Assembly: GCA_947367725.1 (NCBI GenBank)
Contig: CANBFZ010000074.1
Location: 1-8,012 of the forward strand
Direction of reading: 5' to 3'
Length of the DNA: 8,012 bases
From: an uncultured Eubacterium sp.
GTDB lineage: Bacteria; Bacillota; Clostridia; Peptostreptococcales; Anaerovoracaceae
Shown here: one piece after another, positions 1-5,057 of the stretch
Numbering within the stretch: position 1 is the first letter of the stretch
How the letters are laid out: every line of letters starts with the position of its first letter
The notes under the pieces: generated by a model
What the model saw: the letters and a program-made list of their open reading frames with translations, nothing else
The model's database searches: none
Told to the model about the DNA's origin: nothing
Made by a program: the position numbers and the translations under genes

Positions 1-417
1 CTGAAACTGGCAGTTACTGCAGAAAAGTCCTATCAGAGCAATGAAGAAAATCTGCAGTATGACGCTGCTTATGCGGCTGTTACAGTAGATGCAGATGGCA
101 AAATTACATCCTGTCTCATCGATGCTTCTCAGGCAAAATGCGCACTGGATGGCGGTAAGTTCAAAGTAGAAAACGGCAGCTATGCAACCAAGAAAGAACT
201 GAAGGAAGACTACAAGATGAAGGGCGCTTCCCCAATCGAAAAAGAATGGTATGAACAGGCTGCTGCGTATGAAGCATGGGCAAAAGGCAAAACTGTAGAC
301 GAAATCAAAGGTGCGGTTGACGGCGAAGGATATCCTTCTGATGAAGACCTGAAAGCAGGCTGCACAATCGTAGTTTCTGCAATCGTTGCGGCAATTGAAG
401 CTGCAATGGCGCACTAA
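1..417 (+). CDS. Exported FMN-binding-domain-like protein, 3' end
   Basis: Partial gene cut by the left window edge; 138 codons remain, ending in TAA. No signal peptide or start is visible, so export is inferred from the family look and neighbours. The stretch AVTVDADGKI (about residues 26-35 of the visible part) matches AVTISADGTL in the FMN-binding protein encoded at 1538-2125. Near the C terminus, D116 is followed six residues later by T122 in DLKAGCTI, the same spacing as DAVSKATI in that protein, where the threonine is the expected FMN attachment site. The protein therefore resembles an RnfG-type FMN-binding domain with a degenerate flavinylation motif. It is acidic and alanine-rich, with a middle segment (KGASPIEKEWYEQAAAYEAW) often seen in small clostridial exported proteins of unassigned function. 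It lies 60 bp upstream of apbE, with a terminator between. The reading frame is certain; the role is inferred. Confidence 0.75.
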   Translation: MKLAVTAEKSYQSNEENLQYDAAYAAVTVDADGKITSCLIDASQAKCALDGGKFKVENGSYATKKELKEDYKMKGASPIEKEWYEQAAAYEAWAKGKTVDEIKGAVDGEGYPSDEDLKAGCTIVVSAIVAAIEAAMAH

Positions 418-433
418 GTATTTCCTGATGAAA

Positions 434-465
434 AAAAGAGAGCAAGGGCTTCTTTGCTCTCTTTT
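434..465 (+). terminator. Rho-independent terminator between first gene and apbE
   Basis: A perfect 12-bp stem pairs AAAAGAGAGCAA (434-445) with TTGCTCTCTTTT (454-465) around an 8-nt loop. The T-run at the end of the stem serves as the U-tract. It ends 12 bp before the apbE start, so apbE transcription must come from read-through or from a promoter inside or upstream of the first gene. This suggests the exported protein is made in larger amounts than ApbE. Confidence 0.8.
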
Positions 466-477
466 CCATAGTAGACT

Positions 478-1533
478 ATGAAAAAGAAACGAATTTTATT
501 ATTGATCACTTGTATCGTATGCTGCGCCGGATGCGGCAATCTATCTTCGACAGAAAAGGAACGGTTTTCGTCCAGCTTTATTGATTTATTTGACACTGCG
601 TCAACTGTCATTGCGTATGATGAGAGCCAGGAGGCCTTTGATGCGCACATGGAAAGTTTCCACCAGAAGCTAGAAGTCTATAACAAGCTGTATGATATTT
701 ACAATACTTACGAAGGTATGGTGAATCTTGCCGTTGTCAATCAGCGTGCAAAAGACGGTCCTGTAAAGGTCGACCAAAAGATCATTGCTCTTTTGGAATA
801 CTGCAGGGAAGTCTATACGCTGAGCAAAGGTAACACAAATATTTGTTTCGGCACAGTGCTTTCTCTCTGGCATGACAGCAGGCTTTATTCTGCAAACAAT
901 CCGGACAAAGCGTATATCCCTGACAGGAAGGATTTGGAGGACGCAGCGCAACATACAGATTTTGACGATTTGGTGATTGATCGAGAAGCATCTACTGTTT
1001 ACTTTAAAGATCCTGCTCTGCAGCTTGATGTAGGTGCGGTAGCCAAAGGTTTTGCAGTACGAGAAGTCTGTGGGTGGGCGCAGGCGCATCTGTGGTCATC
1101 GGCAGCAATCAGCATCGGTGGCAACGTCGTTACATTTGGATATAAAAACGATGATGGAAAAACCCTTTGGAATATTGCGATAGAAAACCCTGACCCGGAT
1201 GCTGCTGAAAATTTGGTAAGTCTGTCACTGACAGATCTGTCTGTAGTGACCAGTGGAGATTATCAACGGTATTATACGGTTGACGGAACCAAGTACTGCC
1301 ACATTATTGATCCAAAGACGCTGATGCCAGCGGAATATGTGGCCAGTGTATCCGTACTTTGCGCGGATTCTGCACAGGGTGATGCATTATCTACAGCGCT
1401 GTTCAATATGCCGGTGGAAGAGGGGAAAGCCCTGATTGATTCCATGGACGGTGTAGAGGCAGTCTGGGTGGATAAAGATTATCACCGAACCTATAGCGCG
1501 GGCTTTGAAGCATATATCAAAAATGAGGAGTAA
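478..1533 (+). CDS. apbE: ApbE lipoprotein, FAD:protein FMN transferase
   Basis: 351 aa, close to the usual ApbE length. The family transfers FMN from FAD to a threonine hydroxyl in extracytoplasmic FMN-binding domains, using Mg2+. The N terminus is a lipoprotein signal: KKKR, a hydrophobic stretch (residues 6-18), then a C-A-G-C lipobox with the acylated Cys at residue 19; the Cys at lipobox position -3 is less usual than Leu. Family motifs appear in order: FDTAST (38-43), FGTVLSLW (124-131), LDVGAVAKG (183-191), SIGGN (212-216), TSGDYQRYY (258-266), HIIDPKT (275-281) and the metal-binding GDALST (301-306). The usual Gly of DPKTG is Leu here. The ATG at 478 has no clear Shine-Dalgarno sequence, but later Met codons would remove the signal peptide. 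The likely substrate is the protein encoded 4 nt downstream, and perhaps the one upstream. Confidence 0.95.
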   Translation: MKKKRILLLITCIVCCAGCGNLSSTEKERFSSSFIDLFDTASTVIAYDESQEAFDAHMESFHQKLEVYNKLYDIYNTYEGMVNLAVVNQRAKDGPVKVDQKIIALLEYCREVYTLSKGNTNICFGTVLSLWHDSRLYSANNPDKAYIPDRKDLEDAAQHTDFDDLVIDREASTVYFKDPALQLDVGAVAKGFAVREVCGWAQAHLWSSAAISIGGNVVTFGYKNDDGKTLWNIAIENPDPDAAENLVSLSLTDLSVVTSGDYQRYYTVDGTKYCHIIDPKTLMPAEYVASVSVLCADSAQGDALSTALFNMPVEEGKALIDSMDGVEAVWVDKDYHRTYSAGFEAYIKNEE

Positions 1534-1537
1534 TCAA

Positions 1538-2125
1538 ATGAAGCAAAATGCACATTTTAATCCGAAATCATCCAGTTGGATCATTTCGCTGGTCGTTATG
1601 ATTGCGATTTCAGCAGCGGTGGTTTTCGGTTCGGAAGCAATTTATGGAAGTGCAAACAAGAAATTTACAGAACCTGTGGAAGTAGCGTTTACGGTTACGT
1701 CTACGCAGGAAATTGACATTGCAGGCACCGATGCTTCCGACTATCAAGTAACATCGGTCGAGGAAGCATATGACGCGGCGGGTACATTGGTCGCCTATGT
1801 TGTCAAATGCACCACAGTAGGCTATAATGCAGAAAGCCCTATCGAACTGGCTGTCACCATTTCTGCTGACGGGACGCTGGTATGCGGCGTGGATGTTTTG
1901 AGCCAGAAAGAGACAGAGTATCTGGGTGAAAAAATCGCGACAGACGCTTTTAAAGGACAGTTTACTGGCAGATATCTTCCAGTAGTCATGGCGGGAGATA
2001 CCGCAAAAGGTTCTCCGATTGACGCAGTTTCTAAGGCGACGATCTCATCGAAAGCGGTAGTCGACGGGGTAAACCGTGTGCAGGAATTTGTGCTGGCAAA
2101 CTACGCGAAATCAGCAAACGAATAA
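1538..2125 (+). CDS. Membrane-anchored FMN-binding protein (RnfG/NqrC-type domain)
   Basis: 195 aa from the ATG at 1538, chosen because GAGGAG (1525-1530) lies 7 nt upstream; an in-frame ATG at 1505 would overlap apbE and lacks a comparable site. Residues about 14-32 form one transmembrane segment, so the rest faces outside. The C-terminal half (about 89-190) is an FMN-binding domain: AVTISADG (105-112), a central glycine-rich part and the motif DAVSKATISS (162-171). By analogy with RnfG and NqrC, T168 would carry covalent FMN through a phosphoester bond. The usual Gly of S-G-A-T is Lys166. The gene starts 4 nt after the apbE stop, so enzyme and substrate are probably translated together. No Rnf or Nqr subunits are in view, so the electron donor and acceptor are unknown; a role in extracytoplasmic electron transfer is inferred. 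Confidence 0.88.
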   Translation: MKQNAHFNPKSSSWIISLVVMIAISAAVVFGSEAIYGSANKKFTEPVEVAFTVTSTQEIDIAGTDASDYQVTSVEEAYDAAGTLVAYVVKCTTVGYNAESPIELAVTISADGTLVCGVDVLSQKETEYLGEKIATDAFKGQFTGRYLPVVMAGDTAKGSPIDAVSKATISSKAVVDGVNRVQEFVLANYAKSANE

Positions 2126-2161
2126 CGAATAAGGAATAAGGAATACGGAATACGGTATAAA
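2120..2161 (+). repeat. Tandem 7-bp repeat across the stop codon
   Basis: Five consecutive heptamers with one or two differences run from 2120 to 2154: GAATAAC, GAATAAG, GAATAAG, GAATACG, GAATACG. A more diverged sixth unit (GTATAAA) follows. The first unit contains the last sense codon and the TAA stop of the FMN-binding protein gene. Such arrays can change copy number by slippage; here most changes would fall after the stop. No function is evident. Confidence 0.8.
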
Positions 2162-2163
2162 CG

Positions 2164-2210
2164 TAAGGTAGCCTTTTCTCACTTTTTAATGGGAAAGGGC
2201 TGCCTTATTT
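2164..2210. terminator. Bidirectional terminator between convergent genes
   Basis: An 18-bp stem pairs 2164-2181 with 2190-2207, with three G-U wobbles on the + strand RNA and an 8-nt loop (2182-2189). It is followed by TTTCTATGT on the + strand, a modest U-tract. It sits between the end of the FMN-binding protein gene and the stop of the - strand FmdA remnant at 2211-2213, so it can serve both. The - strand tract is weaker. Confidence 0.75.
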
Positions 2211-2772
2211 CTATGTCGTAGGCGTAGTTGTTAAAAATTTTTTCGGAAATTCCATGATACAGCCTTTTTTAGGATTAACAATTTGGCTGATTCTAAGGTT
2301 TCCGACCAGAGACAGCAGCATGGCGGTCTGCGCGTCAGAGTGACTGGGTATGCTGCGTTGTCTCGGGACAGGTGCCGATGACGCCGATCATGGGTTTTAC
2401 CGGAATTTTGGCATAGTTGTCGAAAGAAATTACGCCGTCTATAATAGGAAAACGCCGGCAGTGGCAGCCTTCTACCTGGTATACCACGAGCCTTTTGCGC
2501 ACGCACATGACGCCGGTGTCTTCCGGTTCAATTGCAAGAATTTCCACCTTGAGCACATCGCCAGGGGCGGCATCTTCCACATATAACGGACCGGTCACTG
2601 GATTGTTTCGTGTCATGTCTAAAAAGGTAAAATCCTTCCCATCTGTATCGATTTGCTCGTCGTAGCAGTCCTTTGTGTCAAACTGGACGATTTCGCCGGA
2701 TGCGATTTTCTCTGCAGGGGGCAGAGCAGGGTCGAAGACAAAAGAAATGTGTTCTTTGCTGATGTGTTTCAT
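2211..2772 (-). pseudogene. Acetamidase/formamidase (FmdA family), internal deletion and frameshift
   Basis: FmdA-family enzymes hydrolyse formamide or short amides to the acid and ammonia and are about 300 aa long. The N-terminal part (2772 down to about 2365) is well preserved: MKHISKEHISFVFDP at the start, NPVTGPLYVEDAAPGDVLKV (57-76) and KPMIGVIGTCPE (125-136). The frame then runs into TGA near 2335. A different frame from about 2339 to 2211 encodes the family C terminus: SDAQTAMLLSLVGNLRISQI, then VNPKKGCIMEFPKKF. About 110 residues between these parts are missing, including the segment where the family has its GGNMD and H-x-GDGE metal-site motifs. The gene is therefore almost certainly inactive. 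The start keeps an ideal AGGAGG 6 nt upstream, and it lies 15 bp after the PLP-enzyme stop, so it was the second gene of that operon. Confidence 0.88.
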
Positions 2773-2787
2773 CGTATTCCTCCTTGG

Positions 2788-3888
2788 TCAGTGGTCAGAC
2801 TTCAGTCCGGCGCCGCACATCGTAACCAGACTGTCTGGGGTTTTGCCGTGAAGCTGGCAGTATTTCAGGTAAGCCGCGTAATTGCCAGAAGTGGTATGTT
2901 CACAGTAGATGCCTTTTTTGGCTAAAGCTGCTCTGGCAGGCAGAATCATTTCTTCAGGAATTTCCACAATATCTATATCGTATTGATAGATTTTTTCTAG
3001 AATTTCCGCACCCCGCATAGGCTTGCCGATGGCGATGCCTTCCGCAAGGGTCGGCTTTATTTCCACCTGGGCAGGTTCGTGCAGGCCTTTTTCTTTTGCG
3101 GCTGCGAAAGGGGCGCAGTGCGCGCTTTGGATTGCGATGATTTTCGGCATGGCTTTGATGGCGCCGCTGGTCAGCAGATGTTCCAGTCCCAATATCACGC
3201 CGAGAAACAGCGTGCCGTTGCCAAGGGGTACGAAAATATGCTGCGGGATTCTGCCCAGCTGTTCATAAATCTCGTAAATATAGGTCTTGGTACCTTCGTA
3301 GAAGAAGGGGTTGTAGACGTGGTTGGCGTAATACCTGCCTGGCTTTGTAACTTCTGCCCTGCATACGTCTGCGCAATGGTCGCGTGAGCCAGGGATGATG
3401 TGCACCTCCGCGCCGTGGGCGCGAATCATGTCGATTTTTCCCGGTGATGTTCCTTCCGGTACAAAGATATCGCAGGCCATACCAATTCTGCCGCAGTAGG
3501 CGGCGACGCTATTTCCTGCATTTCCGCTGGAGTCCTGTACAACAGATTTGACGCCGATTGCGCCCATGTGTGCCGCCAGGACTGCCGCGCCGCGGTCTTT
3601 GAAAGAAAGGGTTGGCATGAAGTAGTCCATTTTCAGCATCAGGTCTTCATCAAAGTTTATGATAGGTGTTAGACCTTCTCCCATCGTAACGGATTTCCAG
3701 GTATCGTCTGCAAGGGGCATAAATGCCCGGTAGCGGAAAATATTCCATTGATTTTGATCGACCAACTGCAGGTCGAAAGCAGGCGGCGCAAACTGCAGTT
3801 TCCATAGTCCGTCGCAGTTGCATTTTGGGGCATGGGTCGTAACCGGCTGCACCTTGCCGCAATTAGAACAAATATATTGTACATCCAT
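2788..3888 (-). CDS. Threonine-synthase-like PLP enzyme with N-terminal zinc ribbon
   Basis: 366 aa, fold-type II PLP-dependent enzyme (threonine synthase / TrpB superfamily), cytoplasmic. An N-terminal zinc ribbon is suggested by C7-x2-C10 and C23-x-C25. The PLP lysine is K97 in PTLSFKDRG (92-100). SSGNAGNSVAA (120-130) binds the cofactor side and PLGNGTLFLG (221-230) is the glycine loop for the PLP phosphate. EGTKTYIYEIYEQL matches the threonine synthase EGxKT segment, and MCGAGLK closes the C terminus. GGAGG lies 9 nt before the ATG. Threonine synthase converts phosphohomoserine to threonine, but no hom or thrB is adjacent, and the neighbours are amide-hydrolase genes. A different beta-replacement or elimination on an amino-acid-derived substrate is therefore possible. 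It is the only intact gene in its cluster. The fold is certain; the substrate is not. Confidence 0.9.
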   Translation of the reverse strand: MDVQYICSNCGKVQPVTTHAPKCNCDGLWKLQFAPPAFDLQLVDQNQWNIFRYRAFMPLADDTWKSVTMGEGLTPIINFDEDLMLKMDYFMPTLSFKDRGAAVLAAHMGAIGVKSVVQDSSGNAGNSVAAYCGRIGMACDIFVPEGTSPGKIDMIRAHGAEVHIIPGSRDHCADVCRAEVTKPGRYYANHVYNPFFYEGTKTYIYEIYEQLGRIPQHIFVPLGNGTLFLGVILGLEHLLTSGAIKAMPKIIAIQSAHCAPFAAAKEKGLHEPAQVEIKPTLAEGIAIGKPMRGAEILEKIYQYDIDIVEIPEEMILPARAALAKKGIYCEHTTSGNYAAYLKYCQLHGKTPDSLVTMCGAGLKSDH

Positions 3889-4024
3889 TTTAGTTTACCT
3901 CCGCATTTGCTTTAATTTCTGCCAGACAGCCAAAGTGCCCAGGCGGGCAAGTAGTAGAAGTAAAAACTTGCTGCCGGGAAGAGCGTATTTTTGTGCCGGA
4001 AATGGATTTTACGACGGGGAATGT

Positions 4025-4342
4025 TTAATCTAGCCTTTTATCTTTAAAATCGACGGAAAAAGCGTTGGTACTCCGCATTCTCTTGATATCGCTTGCAGAA
4101 AAGGCAAGGAGTTCTTTGATTTTTTCCGGATTCTTTATTTTCTGCCGTGAGAGCAGCCATTTGAACGCAATGGAAATAATCTGCTCTAAGGTGATAGCAA
4201 CTTGCCCACATTCCTATTTGGAGATGGCAGATTTGCTGATGTGCATACGTTTTGCCAGCTCCACAATGGTAATGCCTCTGGCTTTTCTGTAGTAACAGAT
4301 GCGTGCGCCAACGGTTTGATTGATCGTTTCTTTCGGATGCAT
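4025..4342 (-). pseudogene. XRE-family transcriptional regulator with in-frame amber codon
   Basis: The - strand reading from ATG at 4342 gives a 105-residue helix-turn-helix protein interrupted once. Residues 13-42 (ARICYYRKARGITIVELAKR, then MHISKSAISK) are a typical XRE/HTH_3 domain. Codon 43 (4214-4216) is TAG where the family usually has Trp in SKWE. The frame then continues as ECGQVAITLEQIISIAF and a lysine-rich tail ending in DFKDKRLD and TAA. A single TGG to TAG change explains the break. AAGAGG lies about 6 nt before the start. The truncated 42-residue product would lose part of the DNA-binding domain. The gene is divergent from the amidohydrolase remnant and co-directional with the PLP enzyme, 136 bp upstream of it. 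That 136-bp gap (3889-4024) shows only a small hairpin and no clear promoter. It was probably the local regulator. Confidence 0.85.
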
Positions 4343-4377
4343 AACAGCCTCTTTCAATTTTTTAGATGTATGATCTG

Positions 4378-4391
4378 GTGGATCATTCCAC
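4378..4391. promoter_or_regulatory. Inverted repeat upstream of the XRE gene, possible autoregulatory operator
   Basis: A perfect palindrome GTGGA-TCAT-TCCAC lies 36-49 bp upstream of the regulator start. Its right half contains ATTCCAC, the heptamer also found twice in front of the divergent amidohydrolase. XRE regulators commonly repress their own promoters from such sites; binding here is inferred. Confidence 0.45.
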
Positions 4392-4436
4392 AATTGGGAG
4401 AATAAATGATGATTTTACGGGGATTTAAAAATCTGT

Positions 4437-4466
4437 TTGAAAGGGAAATTTAAATCACTGTAGAAT
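4437..4466 (+). promoter_or_regulatory. Sigma-70-type promoter for the amidohydrolase remnant
   Basis: TTGAAA (4437-4442) and TAGAAT (4461-4466), each one mismatch from consensus, are separated by 18 bp. Transcription would begin near 4473, about 48 bp before the ATG at 4521. The first direct repeat overlaps the -10 element, which fits repression. Confidence 0.5.
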
Positions 4467-4510
4467 TCCACCTACAAGTTATTTTATAACAAGATAATTC
4501 CACTTACAAG
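4464..4510 (+). promoter_or_regulatory. Paired 15-bp direct repeats, likely operator
   Basis: AATTCCACCTACAAG (4464-4478) and AATTCCACTTACAAG (4496-4510) differ at one base and are 32 bp apart, close to three helical turns, so both lie on the same DNA face. The first sits in TGTAG-N8-CTACA (4459-4476), the second in AATTCC-N9-GGAATT (4496-4516). They cover the -10 region and early transcript of the predicted promoter. The divergent XRE protein is the likeliest historical binder. Confidence 0.55.
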
Positions 4511-4520
4511 GGAATTTAGA

Positions 4521-4911
4521 ATGTTTGTGATCAAAAACTGCAGACTGATTCCGGAATTGACCGAAGGCTTTGACCGCCAGATGGCGGATGTTGTGGTGGA
4601 TGGAAAATACATCAGCGGGGATTCTTGTCGGCTGGGGTACAGATTTAGATAGGCAGATGTTTGAACGGTTCCCGGGTCTTGAGTTTGCCGCAAGAAATGA
4701 GGTGGGGCAGTCCAATATTGAAAGCCTGAAAGAAGCGACCATAAACAGCGCGAAATTTGTTGGAGAAGATCATCTGCGCGGCACGATTAAGGTTGGTAAG
4801 TATGCGGATCTTGCAGTATTCAGCGGAAATCCTGACGAAGATATGAGCGCCATGAAAAATCTGCCGAAGTACGTGTTCCGAGAAGGAGCGCTGCTGGTAT
4901 CCAATTTATAG
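4521..4911 (+). pseudogene. Amidohydrolase (imidazolonepropionase-like), large internal deletion
   Basis: The metal-dependent amidohydrolase family is usually about 380-420 aa. From ATG 4521 the N-terminal strand domain is recognisable: MFVIKNCRLIPELTEGFDRQ, then MADVVVDGKYISG. Near 4613-4625 the protein similarity switches to another frame, and the original frame stops at TAG (4650-4652). The second frame gives the family C terminus to TAG 4909-4911: ILVGWGTDLDRQ with the conserved TD metal-site aspartate, then GTIKVGKYADLAVF, SGNPDEDMSAM and a closing REGALLV strand. Roughly 250-290 residues are missing, including the region that carries the HxH metal site, so no activity is possible. The gene keeps its promoter and operator-like repeats; a weak AAGGGA precedes the start. 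The original substrate is unknown; it was probably co-regulated with the PLP and FmdA genes. Confidence 0.88.
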
Positions 4912-4941
4912 GCGGGCAAGAAGAAAATATAAATATTAGAA

Positions 4942-4987
4942 AAACACTGCCGCACCAACAAAAACCGATGTTGGTCCGGCAATGTTT
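4942..4987 (-). terminator. Terminator of the peptidase operon
   Basis: On the - strand, CATTGCCGGACCAACA pairs with TGTTGGTGCGGCAGTG around an 8-nt loop, with one mismatch and one G-U pair. A-T pairs extend the base and the run TTTTTCTAATATTT follows. It lies about 70 nt after the M24 peptidase stop. On the + strand it is followed by a T-rich stretch too, so it may also end transcripts from the amidohydrolase remnant. Confidence 0.85.
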
Positions 4988-5057
4988 GTTTTGCTGCAAT
5001 AAAGGGTATGGTTCCATCTGCATAGGGGTGCGCAGCCTGTTTTAAAGCGAAGAGCCA

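Noticed and set aside
1505..1537. Upstream ATG for the FMN-binding protein
   Set aside because: It would overlap the apbE end and has no ribosome binding site, while GAGGAG is ideally placed for the ATG at 1538.
2231..2506. 91-codon - strand frame over the FmdA region
   Set aside because: It is a third frame, Arg-, Pro- and Cys-rich; the family-like residues are found in the two other frames instead.
3936..3949. Small hairpin TGCCC-AGGC-GGGCA upstream of the PLP enzyme
   Set aside because: It has a 5-bp stem without a U-tract and no riboswitch-like context; too short to call a regulatory element.
4025..4342. Amber recoding (for example pyrrolysine) of the XRE in-frame TAG
   Set aside because: The residue expected there is Trp, neighbouring genes are clearly decayed, and TAG also ends the intact M24 peptidase at its natural C terminus.
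4921..5057. In-frame continuation of the M24 peptidase past its TAG, giving a plausible-looking peptide
   Set aside because: The family ends at the observed stop, and the continuation runs straight through the terminator hairpin with no homology I recognise.
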